Assembly: GCF_024298905.1 (NCBI RefSeq)
Contig: NZ_CP101154.1
Coordinates: 2,976,001-3,040,000, forward strand
DNA: 64,000 nucleotides
Source: Natronomonas marina
GTDB taxonomy: Archaea; Halobacteriota; Halobacteria; Halobacteriales; Haloarculaceae
Direction of reading: 5' to 3'
Every line of letters begins with the position of its first letter. The first letter of the stretch is position 1. The notes beneath the pieces were generated by a model that had not been told where the DNA came from, did not search any database, and worked only from the letters and a program-made list of their open reading frames with translations. The position numbers and the translations under genes were made by a program. This document shows positions 50,665 through 60,650 of this stretch, piece by piece.

Positions 50665-51471
50665 TCACCCTCGGGACCCCCATCTCGCGTCGGGGTTCCA
50701 GACCGTCTCGGCCGCGAACTCGCGGACTGCGGCGGTGTACTCGTCGGGGCGCTCGACGCTGCAGGTGTGTCCCGCCGCGGGAATCTCCCGGGCCTCCGCT
50801 GCGGACAGCGACCTCGCAAGCGTCCTCGCGGCGTCGGGGTTGAGACGGTCCTCGGTCCCGTTCAACAGCAGCATCGGACCGTCGAAGGCGCGCAGTTTCG
50901 CCGCCAGGTCGAGACCGGCGAGCGCCATCGCTCCCTGTCCGTAGCCGGCCAGCGAGACGCCGCCTTCGAGGATAGCGACGACGACCTCCGGCGGGAGCGG
51001 GCCGTCCTCGAGGTCGGCCGCGACGCCCTCGCGGAACCGGCGTTCGAGCGGGTCGACCGCCGCCCGGACCCGGTTGAACAGCCCGGCGAGCCACGTCGTC
51101 GCTCCGAGGGCGCCCCGGTAGTCCGCGCTGGCACCCGAAAGCACCAGGCCGGCGACCCGACCCGGCCGCCCGGCAGCGTACTCGGCGGCGACGTACCCGC
51201 CCAGCGACTGGCCGACGACCAGCGCCGGCTCCGCCGCGTGTGTCCCCAGGAGGTCCTCGAGGATGCCGACCGCGGCCTCGAAGGTGAACCGCTCGTCGGC
51301 CCGACGGCCGTGTCCCGGCAGGTCCGGCGCGATCACGCGGTACTCCGCTTCGAGCGCCCGGAGCTGGGGCAGCCACATCCGCCAGGAGAGGCCGGCACCG
51401 TGAACGAACGCGATCGGACGGCCGTCCACCGGTCCGCCGACGTAGACGGAGTCCTCGACGACGTCGATCAC
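50665..51471 (-). CDS. Alpha/beta-hydrolase
   Basis: A 268-residue alpha/beta-hydrolase-fold enzyme. The oxyanion region is FVHGAGLSWRMW, the nucleophile elbow GQSLGG near residue 90 supplies Ser, the acid is in LLNGTEDRLNPD and the His in IPAAGHTCSVERPDEY. The fold serves esterases, C-C hydrolases, haloperoxidases and others, so the substrate is open. It follows the repeat region at 51,517. Confidence 0.87.
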   Translation of the reverse strand: MIDVVEDSVYVGGPVDGRPIAFVHGAGLSWRMWLPQLRALEAEYRVIAPDLPGHGRRADERFTFEAAVGILEDLLGTHAAEPALVVGQSLGGYVAAEYAAGRPGRVAGLVLSGASADYRGALGATTWLAGLFNRVRAAVDPLERRFREGVAADLEDGPLPPEVVVAILEGGVSLAGYGQGAMALAGLDLAAKLRAFDGPMLLLNGTEDRLNPDAARTLARSLSAAEAREIPAAGHTCSVERPDEYTAAVREFAAETVWNPDARWGSRG

Positions 51472-51516
51472 CGACCGACCGCCCCCGCGTCGTCGAGGAG
51501 TTCGCGTCCGGTCACC

Positions 51517-51591
51517 GTTCGTTTCGTCACCGTTCGTCCGATCATCGTTCGTCCGATCATCGTTCGTCCGATCATCGTTCGCCCGATCGTC
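51517..51591. repeat. 15-bp tandem repeat, five units
   Basis: Units of GTTCGTCCGATCATC lie in tandem: three exact copies (51532-51576) flanked by one degenerate copy on each side (51517 and 51577). The array sits between two same-strand genes, not inside a confident coding region. Confidence 0.8.
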
Positions 51592-51603
51592 GGTCGTCGG
51601 TCG

Positions 51604-53046
51604 TCAGTTGCGGTAGTTGCCGCTGCCGACCTCGAGTTCGCCGTCCGTGAGGACCCACCCCGACTGCGGGCCGCGGAGTTCGACCCGGGACCACTCGCGG
51701 TACTCGTTGCCGGACCAGCCCCCGGAGAACCACTCGTTGCGGCCGTCGAGTTGCGCCGAGACGTAGACCGTCGCCGTCTCGTTCGCCTCGTAGTCGGCGT
51801 ACACCTGCCCGTCGTACTCGAAACAGCGGTGCGTGGCCGACCTACCGGTGCGGCAGTCGACCGCCGTCCGGTCGGCCCCCGGAGCGAGCAGCGGTTCGTC
51901 GTCGAACGGATCGGCGGTGTCGACCGACTCGTCGGCGACGAGCGTGACGGTAAACGTGAAGCTGCCGTCGTTCTGGACGCCCATGTCCGGGTCGTCGGGG
52001 TCGTACTCGGCGGCGGGAATCCGCTCGTACCAGCCCATCGTCTCGTTTCCGGCCTCGCGGTAGTAGACCTTCTCGACGGCGATCCGGTCGGCGGAGATGG
52101 CCAACATTCGTCCGCGCTCGGTGTCGACCAGTTCGTACGAGAAGTTCACCGAGTCGGGGTCGGGGTCGTACCCCCGCACGGCCGGCGTGTACCTGTCGTA
52201 CTGGGGGTTCTCGACGAACCGCTCGCCCAGCCGGGAACTACCGTTCTCGGTCGGTACGGGGACGTAGAAGGTCGCGTTTTCCAGCGTCTCGTCGGCCGCG
52301 ACGGTTACCTCGTACTGGTAGGTGCTCTCGGCCGACTCCAGCCGGCGCTGCTCGCCGAGCAGCGACAGCCCACCGACGAGGAGGCCGAACACGACCACCA
52401 CGGCGACCGCGCCGGCTGCGACCGGTCGCCAGTCGAGGCGGCCCGCGGCCGCCCGGGCGAGGTAGTGGTTGGTGAGGACCGCGACGGCGACGCCGGCGAC
52501 GAACCCGACCGGGAGACTCACGAGCAGCGACGGCCAGATAAGCGGGTCGAGGGCGGCGGTCAGCGCGACGGCGACGACGCCGAACGTGACCAGGCCGACG
52601 AGGAGGCTGCCGGCGACCCGCGCCCACGAGCGCGAGCGCCCGTCGCCAGCGAGCGGTTCGCGGGCAGCGGTCCGCCGACGGTCGGCTTCGAGGATGCCGC
52701 CCAGTCCGCCGCCGACCGCCGCGACGAGGACCTGGCCGAGCGACGCGAACAGCGACAGGGCGGCCGCCACCGCCAGCCCCGCCAGGGGAACGCCCGGCGA
52801 CGGGAGTGGCAGGGCGCCGAACCGGACGGCGGTGACGACGGCCGTGACGAGGGCCGTGAACGCGGCCATCAGAGCCCCGGCGACGATTCCGGCGACCGCA
52901 CCGCCCCTCGCGCCGTCGCGTTCGAGATACCCGGCGACGCCGCCGCCGAGCAACGGCGCGACCAAAAGCACCAGCGGGACGAACCCCAGCACGCTCCCGA
53001 CCACCGCCCCGACCGCGCCGTTGCGAATCGTCCGACGAGAGAGCAT
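51604..53046 (-). CDS. Membrane protein with surface beta-domain, DUF5518-like N-terminus
   Basis: A 480-residue protein. The first ~230 residues hold six or so membrane spans arranged like repeated DUF5518-type four-helix units (GAVVGSVLGFVPLVLLVAPLL ... GGGVAGYLERDGARGGAVAG). After the last span near residue 230 an extracellular domain follows (YQYEVTVAADETLENATFYV ... VELRGPQSGWVLTDGELEVG), rich in beta-strands and acidic residues. The ATG at 53046 (MLSRRTIRN) is chosen. Function unknown. Confidence 0.8.
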   Translation of the reverse strand: MLSRRTIRNGAVGAVVGSVLGFVPLVLLVAPLLGGGVAGYLERDGARGGAVAGIVAGALMAAFTALVTAVVTAVRFGALPLPSPGVPLAGLAVAAALSLFASLGQVLVAAVGGGLGGILEADRRRTAAREPLAGDGRSRSWARVAGSLLVGLVTFGVVAVALTAALDPLIWPSLLVSLPVGFVAGVAVAVLTNHYLARAAAGRLDWRPVAAGAVAVVVVFGLLVGGLSLLGEQRRLESAESTYQYEVTVAADETLENATFYVPVPTENGSSRLGERFVENPQYDRYTPAVRGYDPDPDSVNFSYELVDTERGRMLAISADRIAVEKVYYREAGNETMGWYERIPAAEYDPDDPDMGVQNDGSFTFTVTLVADESVDTADPFDDEPLLAPGADRTAVDCRTGRSATHRCFEYDGQVYADYEANETATVYVSAQLDGRNEWFSGGWSGNEYREWSRVELRGPQSGWVLTDGELEVGSGNYRN

Positions 53047-53204
53047 GGACGCGGCCCGATACACCGGCGCGACACATCAGTAGTCACCCGATAGGACGTG
53101 CCGAACCGATCGTAGGGACCCGTTTCCGGCCGGCGGGGTCGGGATCCGGTCGTCGACCCGGAGGACCGCTGGAGCCCCCATTGGCGTGACGACGGACTCG
53201 ACGT

Positions 53205-54095
53205 TCACCCGCCGTTCGAGGTCGAAGATCCGACCGAGGGGTCTCTCACCGTGAGCTCCCCCGAGAGCTGCTGTGCGGAGGGGGGCGCGAGCGTGATGTC
53301 CGCCTCGTCGAACCGGCGTTTCACCTGCCGGCGGAAGTCCGAGCGGACCGTCAGGACGTCCCGGTTGATCGGGTCGTCGATCCAGAACTCGGCCTGCACC
53401 GTGATGGCGTTCGCCCCGAGTTCGAGGATGCGCGCGTTCGGCGCGGGGTCGTCGAGTACCGACTCGTCGTCGGCGGCGAGTCGCTGTAGCTCCATCAGGG
53501 CGCGTTCGGTGTCCTCGTAGTAGGCGACGTAGACCTGCTCGGTGACCCGAAACCGATCCCGGCCGTAGGGCCGGGTGAGCGCGTTGTTCGTGAGTTCGGT
53601 GTTGGGGACCGAGACGGTCTCGTTGTCCGGCGTCCGGACCCGCGTGACGCGGAAGTCGACGGCCTCGACGGTTCCCTCGCCGCCCGGCCAGGAGATCCAG
53701 TCGCCGACGTTGAAGTCGGGGTCGGCGACGAGAAACATCCCGCTGATGAGCGACCCGAACACCTGCTGGCCGGCGATGCCGAGGGCGAACGTGATGGCGG
53801 CGATGATGACCGCCGACTCCGAGAGCACGCCCCCGTAGCCGGCGGCTATCGTGCCCGTGAGGGTCGCAAACCCGATCAGTGCCACCCGCAGATACGTCTC
53901 GGTCGCGGACTCGATGGTGGGGTTGTTTCGGTTGCGCGCCCTGACGAGTCGGGTGACCAGCGGGACGAGAACGAGTCGGCCCACGAGGTAGACGACGCCG
54001 AAGCCCACGACGAACCAGAACAGCTCCGACAGCACCTGGTCGTACGCCGACAGTACGTCCGTCAGCCAATTCGGTGAAGAAACCTGACCGATCAT
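53205..54095 (-). CDS. MscS-type mechanosensitive channel
   Basis: A 296-residue small-conductance channel. Two or three membrane spans are followed by the pore helix and Lsm-like beta domain: FALGIAGQQVFGSLISGMFLV, then DPDFNVGDWISWPGGEGTVEAVDFRVTRVRTPDNETVSVPNTELTNN in shorter blocks, ending with the mixed alpha/beta C-terminal domain and an acidic/Ser-rich tail. It would release solutes on hypo-osmotic shock, a usual need of halophiles. Confidence 0.92.
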   Translation of the reverse strand: MIGQVSSPNWLTDVLSAYDQVLSELFWFVVGFGVVYLVGRLVLVPLVTRLVRARNRNNPTIESATETYLRVALIGFATLTGTIAAGYGGVLSESAVIIAAITFALGIAGQQVFGSLISGMFLVADPDFNVGDWISWPGGEGTVEAVDFRVTRVRTPDNETVSVPNTELTNNALTRPYGRDRFRVTEQVYVAYYEDTERALMELQRLAADDESVLDDPAPNARILELGANAITVQAEFWIDDPINRDVLTVRSDFRRQVKRRFDEADITLAPPSAQQLSGELTVRDPSVGSSTSNGG

Positions 54096-54275
54096 GCCAC
54101 GGGTGTTCGAACGGGTCGATAGTCAAACCCGGTGGGGGTCCCGCCGGGCGCCGACCGTTCGGTGGCGGTCCCACGTCGGGACGGCACGGAACCCGACGAC
54201 GACGGCCGCCGGTGCCCGGTCGGAGGCTCGACGGGTCGACTAGGTTTTTGTCGGCGACGGCCGTCCCCGGCATCA

Positions 54276-54449
54276 ATGTCCGGAGAGGAGATCTGCGAGA
54301 CACACGTCTGGGCGTCCCTCGGCGTCGTCTCTCGCCAGGGTGCGGTCCGTCGGATATGGGAGTGCGAGCGATGCCCGGTCTGGACCGCCGAACCGTTCGA
54401 TCCCGACCACGAACTGTCCTGGGACGACACCTGGCTCTCCGAACGCTGA
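54276..54449 (+). CDS. Small Cys/His-containing protein
   Basis: A 57-residue protein (starts MSGEEICETHVWASLGVVSR) with Cys and His pairs (CETH and CERC) that could form a small zinc ribbon. A GTTTTTG element lies about 28 bp before the ATG, suggesting its own leaderless promoter. It is 1 bp before the exchanger gene, so the two are likely co-transcribed. Unknown function. Confidence 0.65.
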   Translation: MSGEEICETHVWASLGVVSRQGAVRRIWECERCPVWTAEPFDPDHELSWDDTWLSER

Positions 54450-54450
54450 T

Positions 54451-55386
54451 ATGCCGGTTCCGAGCGGGCTGTTGGCCCAGATCTCCGTCGGTGCGGTCGC
54501 CCTCTACGCCCTCGTCACGGCCGCGAGCCGGGCGATCGATCGACTGCTGGCACTCGCCGAGTACTACGACATCGACGAGGTTCTGATCGGAGTGACCGTC
54601 CTCGCGGTGGGGACGAGCCTACCGGAACTGAGCTCTCATCTGGTCGCGTCGCTGGGCATCCTCTCGGGGACGCTCGACTACCGGGTGACCTCCGCGGTCG
54701 TCATCGGCGGCAACACCGGCTCCTCGACCATCCAGCAGTTCCTGCTCGTCGGCGTCTTCCTCGTCGGATACGGGAGTATCCGGATCGACCGAACGTTCGT
54801 CCGCGACAGCTACGTCCCGATGCTGGCGACGTTTCTCGTGACCCTCGTCGTGGCGTGGGACGGCTCGATCAGCCGGCTGGACGGCGCGGTCCTGTTCGCG
54901 CTGTATCTCGGGTACGTTGGCCTGCGGGTGTCCCGGCGGCGGCAACCCCCGAGCCTCCGGGAACCGCCGAGTCGGAACCCCCGCCACGACGCCGCCGTCG
55001 CCGCGGGCCTGCTCGTCGTCGTCTTCCTCGCTGCGACCCTCGTGCTCTCGGTCGTGGAGGTGATCGTCGCCGCGCTCCCGGAGTTGACCGCCGTGATCGA
55101 CGCCATCCGTCGGCGCGCCCCGAACGTCGCGCTCGGAACGCTGGTCGGGAGCAACATCGTCAATCCGCTCGTCGGCATCGGGCTGGGCGGTGCGGTCTCG
55201 ACGTACTACGTGCCGCCCGCCGTCATCCTCTGGGACCTCCCGTTCAAGCTTCTCGCCGGCGCCGGACTGCTCGGCTGGACGCTGTACTACCGCGACGGGG
55301 AACTCGGCCGACGGGAGGGCGCGTACCTTCTGGGTCTGTACTTCGTGTTCGTGACCGGCCGGCTGCTGCTGTTTCCCGGACAGTAG
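54451..55386 (+). CDS. Sodium/calcium exchanger-family membrane protein
   Basis: A 311-residue CaCA-superfamily transporter with ten probable spans. The alpha-1 repeat is seen in VGTSLPELSSHLVASLGILSG...GGNTGSS, and the alpha-2 repeat in LGTLVGSNIVNPLVGIGLGG. The first repeat departs from the usual (GNIIGSNIFN), so ion specificity may differ. It exchanges Na+ or H+ for Ca2+ or another cation. Confidence 0.87.
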   Translation: MPVPSGLLAQISVGAVALYALVTAASRAIDRLLALAEYYDIDEVLIGVTVLAVGTSLPELSSHLVASLGILSGTLDYRVTSAVVIGGNTGSSTIQQFLLVGVFLVGYGSIRIDRTFVRDSYVPMLATFLVTLVVAWDGSISRLDGAVLFALYLGYVGLRVSRRRQPPSLREPPSRNPRHDAAVAAGLLVVVFLAATLVLSVVEVIVAALPELTAVIDAIRRRAPNVALGTLVGSNIVNPLVGIGLGGAVSTYYVPPAVILWDLPFKLLAGAGLLGWTLYYRDGELGRREGAYLLGLYFVFVTGRLLLFPGQ

Positions 55387-55545
55387 CGACCCGTACCGCG
55401 TCGGTGGGTTCCGACGCCCGGGCGCCCCATTCGAGGGCGACTGCTCCGGCCGAGTCGTCGCTCGACTCGCGGCTCGCTACGCTCACCGCTCGTCTTTCCG
55501 GGACGCTCCCTCCCGTCGCGTCCCGCTCTCGCTCCTCCCGCTCGC

Positions 55546-56490
55546 TCAGTCCGTTGCGGCCTCGCGCTGCTCGGCCGCAACGCGAGCCTCCTCCACGCTC
55601 TTCCCGTCCCGAACGAGCGCCTCGACGAAGAACTCGCCAGCCTTGAACGACGACCGGACCATCGGCCCCGAGGCACAGTAGAGGAAGTCGAACTCCCCCT
55701 CGGCGACCGTCTTCCAGACATCGAACTTGTCGGGGTGGACGTAGTCGAACACCTCCAGGTGCGACCGGGAGGGCTGGAGGTACTGCCCGAACGTGACGAT
55801 GTCGACGCCCACCTCCCGGAGGTCACCGAGCGTCCGGTAGACCTCGTGGTCGTACTCGCCGACGCCGAGCATGAGGCTGGTCTTGGCGTAGACATCCGGC
55901 GCGTCGGCGACCACTTCGAGCACCGACAGCGACTGCTCGTAGCCGGCCCGGCGGTCCCGGACCGGCCACTGGAGCCGTTCGACCGTCTCGACGTTGTGCG
56001 CGACGACGTCCGGGCCGGCGTCGATGATCTTCCGCACGTCGCCGGCGTCGCCCTGGAAGTCCGGGACGAGCGCCTCGACGAGGATGGAGGCGTCCCGGCG
56101 TTTTATCTCCCGGATCGTCTCCGCGAAGTGGCCCGCGCCGCCGTCCGCGAGGTCGTCGCGGTCGACCGACGTGAGAACGACGTACTCCAGGCCGATTTCG
56201 GCGACGGCCTCGGCGACGTTCGCCGGCTCGTCGGGGTCCAGTGCCTCCATCCCGCCCGTCTCGACGTCACAGAAGTTACAGCCCCGCGAACAGCGGTCGC
56301 CCATCAGCATGAACGTCGCCGTGCCGGGGCCGTTGCGGCCGCTCCAGCAGTCCCCCAGGTTCGGACAGTTGGCCTCCTCACAGACGGTGTGGAGGTCCCG
56401 CTCCCGCAGCGTCTCCTTGATCTCGGCGAACCGCTCGCCGCTGGGCGGACGGGACGTGAGCCACTCCGGCTTGCGGCGCCGACTGCTCAT
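55546..56490 (-). CDS. lipA: Lipoyl synthase
   Basis: A 314-residue radical-SAM enzyme that inserts two sulfurs into octanoyl groups to give lipoate. The auxiliary cluster motif CEEANCPNLGDC and the radical-SAM motif CSRGCNFC are both complete, followed by LTSVDRDDLADGGAGHFAETI and the C-terminal serine motif SGPMVRSSFKAGEF. All family blocks are present in order. It supplies lipoyl groups to 2-oxoacid dehydrogenases or the glycine cleavage system. Confidence 0.96.
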   Translation of the reverse strand: MSSRRRKPEWLTSRPPSGERFAEIKETLRERDLHTVCEEANCPNLGDCWSGRNGPGTATFMLMGDRCSRGCNFCDVETGGMEALDPDEPANVAEAVAEIGLEYVVLTSVDRDDLADGGAGHFAETIREIKRRDASILVEALVPDFQGDAGDVRKIIDAGPDVVAHNVETVERLQWPVRDRRAGYEQSLSVLEVVADAPDVYAKTSLMLGVGEYDHEVYRTLGDLREVGVDIVTFGQYLQPSRSHLEVFDYVHPDKFDVWKTVAEGEFDFLYCASGPMVRSSFKAGEFFVEALVRDGKSVEEARVAAEQREAATD

Positions 56491-56693
56491 ACGCTACCGT
56501 TCGCCTCCGGCGACAAAAGCGTGCGGTTGTGTTGGCCTTCCGTACCGTACCGGGCGTGTGTTCCGGGCCAAACCGATCTGCGGTGGTCGATCAGCGTCGG
56601 GTTCGATGGGTCACTCGGCGTCCGGAATCCCATCCACCCGTCCGGCTGACCCGCCGCGGAGGCGCCCACCGGTGGCTCACGCGGACCGGCGGG

Positions 56694-57455
56694 TCAGCGA
56701 CCGACCCACCGGAGCAGGAGTAGCGTCGACTCGAAGAGCGCGATCATCGTCGCCGTGACCAGGATGGGCGCCATGCCGGTCACGTCGGGGTTGAAGAGGA
56801 ACGCGATGCCGAGGAACGCCCCCCAGAAGTAGAGCCGCTTGTCGACCAGCCACGCCCGCGTCGTCAGCCCCATCATGACCGCGAGCATGACGAAAAGCGG
56901 GATCTGGAAGATGGCGGCGAACAGCCCCAGCATCATGACGATGAGGTCGAACGTATCCGTCAGCGCGAAGGCGATGGTGGCCGCACTCTGGGAGTAGGTC
57001 AGGAAGTACGTAAAGAGGGCCGGCAGGATGAGAAAGTACGCAAAGAGGACGCCGATGCCCGCCAGAACGAGGCTGGTCGGGACGGACGCGAGGTAATACC
57101 GGCGCTCGTGTTCGTAGAGGCCGGGGCGCATGAAGAGGTACGTCTGGTAGACGAACACGGGCAGCGCGACGATGAAGCCCGCGAGGGTAGCGACCTTCAG
57201 GCGTGCGAGAATCAGCGCCAGCGGGTGGTACACGCGGGGTGCGGCGACGTCACCGCCGGGGAGCACCGAGTACCACAGGAAGTTGATGATGGTCTCGCCG
57301 AAGGGGAAGACGACCCCGGAGACGGCCGCCATCACGACGATGACGTAGCCGAGACGGCGGACCATCTCCTCTATGTGGTCCGCGAGCGGCATCTCCTCGT
57401 CGGACGCGGGGCCGTCGCTGGCGAACCCCTCGCCGCCCTCGACGGTCTCTGCCAT
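56694..57455 (-). CDS. tatC: Sec-independent translocase TatC, single-domain type
   Basis: A 253-residue TatC with six spans. It has the N-terminal MPLADHIEEMVRRLGYVIVVM, the family proline-rich region VYQTYLFMRPGLYEHER, and the later block LGLFAAIFQIPLFVMLAV. It is divergent from the fused double tatC. Haloarchaea export most secretory proteins by Tat, and the many Tat lipoproteins in this window fit. Confidence 0.94.
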   Translation of the reverse strand: MAETVEGGEGFASDGPASDEEMPLADHIEEMVRRLGYVIVVMAAVSGVVFPFGETIINFLWYSVLPGGDVAAPRVYHPLALILARLKVATLAGFIVALPVFVYQTYLFMRPGLYEHERRYYLASVPTSLVLAGIGVLFAYFLILPALFTYFLTYSQSAATIAFALTDTFDLIVMMLGLFAAIFQIPLFVMLAVMMGLTTRAWLVDKRLYFWGAFLGIAFLFNPDVTGMAPILVTATMIALFESTLLLLRWVGR

Positions 57456-57556
57456 ACGGGGCCGTCGGCACCCGTCGTTTGTAAGCCTTCTCGTCGCCCG
57501 CCGGCCCCCGCGACGTATCGAAAAGGTTGATAACTCCGAGTTGACTACCTCCCGTC

Positions 57557-59770
57557 GTGTCCAGCGCCGTTGACGACGACGTCGCCGAGACGGTCGCCGA
57601 GGGACGCCAGCACGTCGGGACGATGCTGTCGACCGCACAGACGCATCTCCAGAAGGTGTTCATCCTCTTCGTCATCGGCCTCGTCGGAACCATCTATCTC
57701 CTCCGTGCGTTCGTCTGGCAGCGCCTGAAGGCCGATCTGAACGCCAACCCGAACATCGAGATCGTCGCCATCAACCCCTTCGAGGTCATCCTCCTGCAGG
57801 TGAAGATCGGCCTCGTCGTCGGCATCATACTGACGATTCCGCCGCTGATCTACTACTCGCGGGACGCCCTCCGGCGCCGGGGACGGTGGCCCGAAAACGT
57901 CGCCCGCTGGAAGGTGGCCGGCTTCGGACTCGTCAGCGGCCTGCTGTTCGCGGGCGGCATCGCCTACGCGTACAATCTCTTCTTCCCGCTCATGCTGGAC
58001 TTCCTGGCCAGCAACGCCGACGCGGCGGGCTTCGAGCCGAAGTACTCCATCTCGATGTGGGCGCAGTTCATCTTCCTGTTGTCGCTGTCCTTCGGGCTGG
58101 CCGCCCAGCTACCCCTGGCGATGAGTTCGCTCGCCTACAGCGGCATCGTCCCCTACGAGACGTTCCGCGACCGGTGGAAGTACGCCGTCGTCGCCATCTT
58201 CGTCTTCGGCGCGCTGTTCTCGCCGCCGGACCCGTTCACGCAAATCATGTGGGCCGTCCCGCTCGTGACGCTGTACGGCATCTCGCTGTACCTGACGAAG
58301 GTCATCGTCACCGCCAAACGGTCCAGCGACGCCATCGACGTGCCCGCCACGGCGCGAACCAACTGGAACCTGCTCGCCGGGCTGTTCGTCGTCGGTGCCG
58401 CCGTCGTCTACGTCTTCTACGACGCCGGCGGCTACCGGTTCGTCAACAGCGGGCTGGCGGCGGTCGACTCCAGCTACCGGTTCCTCCCCGCGGGCGAGGC
58501 CTACGGTCTCGCCGAGACCACCTACCTCGTCGTCAGCGGCCTCGTCTACGGCGTCCTCTTTACCGTCGTCGGACTGGCGTACCTGATCTACGACGGCCTC
58601 GAGGACCTCGAACCCGACGACTACGGTCTCCCCGGCGGTTCCCAGGGCGACCCGGCCGACATCGACCTCTCGATACTCGACGAGGCGGGCATCCGGGCGG
58701 CTCCGGCGGCGGCGTTCGCCCGCCTCGAGGAGGAGGAGGCCCTTGAACTCGCCAGCGACGCGATGGAGGACGACGACCCCGAACTGGCACAGGCCATCCT
58801 CGACCGCTTCGACAACGTCAATCCCGACGGCGACGCCGCCCCCTCGGACTTCGAGGACGGCGAGCCGTCCGATGCGGGGGCGGCCGCGACCCCTGCTGCC
58901 GACGAGACGGACGACGACGAGGAGGCCGGCATCCTCGCCCGCCGTGGCGCGGGCATGCTCGACGCCTTCAGCGAGGACGACATCGACGAGGACGACATCG
59001 GCGGCTACGCCTACGACCTCGCGTTCATCGCCGAGAGTCTCACCTCGAAGTCGTTCCGCCTCGTCGGGCTCTTCATGATCGTCATGGCGGCGACGTTCGT
59101 CGGACTCTACCGCGGCGGCATCGGCATCCTCCAGGAGCAGTTCACCGCACGCATGAGCCCCGAGGCGGCCGCACAGGTCGACATCGTCACGCTGCACCCC
59201 GTCGAGGCGCTCATCTTCATGATCAAGGTGTCGGTCATCTTCGGCGCCGCCGCCACCCTGCCGCTGCTTCTGTACTACGCGTGGCCCGCCCTGAAGGAGC
59301 GCGGCTTCGCCCGCGGCGACCGCCGCGTCCTGCTCGTGTGGGGCGGGACGCTGCTGGCCGGCCTCGTCGCCGGCAGCCTCTTCGGCTTCCTCTACGTCGC
59401 CCCGGCGGTCATCTCGTGGCTCGCCGCCGACGTCCTCGACGCCGGCATGATAATCTCCTACCGCATCAACAACTACGGCTGGCTCATCTTCTTCCTCACC
59501 GTCGGTATCGGCATCCTGGCGATGATACCCGTCTCGATGCTGCTGTTCCACCAGGGCAACCTCGTCCCCTATCGGTTCATGCGGGGCCGCTGGCGGGAGG
59601 TCACGCTCGGGGTCCTCGGCGCCGCCGCGTTCCTCTCGCCCCGCGGCGTCTTCACGATGTTCCTGCTCGGTATCCCACTCGTCGCCGCCTACATGGTCGG
59701 TCTGGGCGTCCTGTGGCTGGTCACGCTGGGCGGCAGACGGACCCCGGGGCCGGCCGAACCGGCGGACTGA
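57557..59770 (+). CDS. Fused double TatC (haloarchaeal TatCt type)
   Basis: A 737-residue protein made of two TatC units separated by a long acidic linker (about residues 370-460, with runs of Asp/Glu and Ala). The first unit runs from MLSTAQTHLQKVFILFVIGL; the second begins with SFRLVGLFMIVMAATFVGLYR and ends with GVFTMFLLGIPLVAAYMVG. Such fusions are a hallmark of haloarchaea. The start is a GTG; a TTGATA element lies about 25 bp upstream. With TatC it forms the receptor for folded Tat substrates. Confidence 0.94.
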   Translation: MSSAVDDDVAETVAEGRQHVGTMLSTAQTHLQKVFILFVIGLVGTIYLLRAFVWQRLKADLNANPNIEIVAINPFEVILLQVKIGLVVGIILTIPPLIYYSRDALRRRGRWPENVARWKVAGFGLVSGLLFAGGIAYAYNLFFPLMLDFLASNADAAGFEPKYSISMWAQFIFLLSLSFGLAAQLPLAMSSLAYSGIVPYETFRDRWKYAVVAIFVFGALFSPPDPFTQIMWAVPLVTLYGISLYLTKVIVTAKRSSDAIDVPATARTNWNLLAGLFVVGAAVVYVFYDAGGYRFVNSGLAAVDSSYRFLPAGEAYGLAETTYLVVSGLVYGVLFTVVGLAYLIYDGLEDLEPDDYGLPGGSQGDPADIDLSILDEAGIRAAPAAAFARLEEEEALELASDAMEDDDPELAQAILDRFDNVNPDGDAAPSDFEDGEPSDAGAAATPAADETDDDEEAGILARRGAGMLDAFSEDDIDEDDIGGYAYDLAFIAESLTSKSFRLVGLFMIVMAATFVGLYRGGIGILQEQFTARMSPEAAAQVDIVTLHPVEALIFMIKVSVIFGAAATLPLLLYYAWPALKERGFARGDRRVLLVWGGTLLAGLVAGSLFGFLYVAPAVISWLAADVLDAGMIISYRINNYGWLIFFLTVGIGILAMIPVSMLLFHQGNLVPYRFMRGRWREVTLGVLGAAAFLSPRGVFTMFLLGIPLVAAYMVGLGVLWLVTLGGRRTPGPAEPAD

Positions 59771-59845
59771 CGAGGGGCGTGCGGGTTCGGTACACCGAGG
59801 GGTCACGTCGAGTTCGGGAACGGCGACGGCGGACGACCGATCCGT

Positions 59846-60493
59846 TCAGACGTACCCCTCGTCGCGTTCGACGACGGAGTACCCCTGGACCGCGAGTGCC
59901 TCGTCGCGGTATCGATCCGCAACGATCCGCTGTGGGAGGCGTCGAGGACCGAAACGCCGGTCGGCCGCGTACTCGACGTCGACGACGGTCCGGTCGCCGT
60001 CCCGACGAATCGTCGCGTCGTACGTCGACCAGGGCCGGCCGTCGGCCGTCAGTTCCAGTTCGACTCGACGCGCTCCCGCCGCGGTGGCCTCCGTCCGCGT
60101 CCGGAGCGTCATGTCGACGGACCGCAGGCCGAACAGGTACGAGACGTGATACGTGACTGCCTCCCCGTCCGCGGTCACCTCGTCGGCGACGCCCCACTGG
60201 AAGGGGAGCACCGGCGGCGTCGGGGCCGCGAACGAATCGACGACCGTCTCCGGGTCGGCGTCGGTTTCGAGGCGAACGGTTCCGTGCGGCCGAAGGAGCG
60301 GGACACGCACGGCCACCGCCAGCATCGCGCCGACGACGACCGCAGCCAGTAGCGAGGTCACGAGGTACGTCCCGACGAATACGGACACGACGACGACCGC
60401 GAGGAGCGCGCTCAGCGGCCGCTCGCGTCTCAGGTATCGCCCGACGACGGCGAGAACCGCCGGTGGCCGTTCGACATCCTCCGTGGAGGGCAT
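59846..60493 (-). CDS. Membrane-anchored protein, unknown function
   Basis: A 215-residue protein. Two spans (residues ~30-70) follow a short cytoplasmic start (MPSTEDVERPPAVLAVVGRY). The remainder is a beta-rich domain of START/SRPBCC-like appearance (ETDADPETVVDSFAAPTPPVLPFQWG...RTRTEATAAGARRVELEL) facing the cytoplasm or outside. The function is unknown. Upstream frame extends without similarity, so the ATG at 60493 is chosen. Confidence 0.75.
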   Translation of the reverse strand: MPSTEDVERPPAVLAVVGRYLRRERPLSALLAVVVVSVFVGTYLVTSLLAAVVVGAMLAVAVRVPLLRPHGTVRLETDADPETVVDSFAAPTPPVLPFQWGVADEVTADGEAVTYHVSYLFGLRSVDMTLRTRTEATAAGARRVELELTADGRPWSTYDATIRRDGDRTVVDVEYAADRRFGPRRLPQRIVADRYRDEALAVQGYSVVERDEGYV

Positions 60494-60650
60494 CACGAAC
60501 GGATCCCCACGGCGGACGATTACGTCTGTCGGAAACGAACGGGCGCTCGTCGCGCCCGGTTCGGGGGGTCGAACATCCACCAACGCCCGAAAGAGCGGGA
60601 ACGCGGCTCGACCGAGAAAATAAAGAGTACTCTCCACACACTCCACAGAT

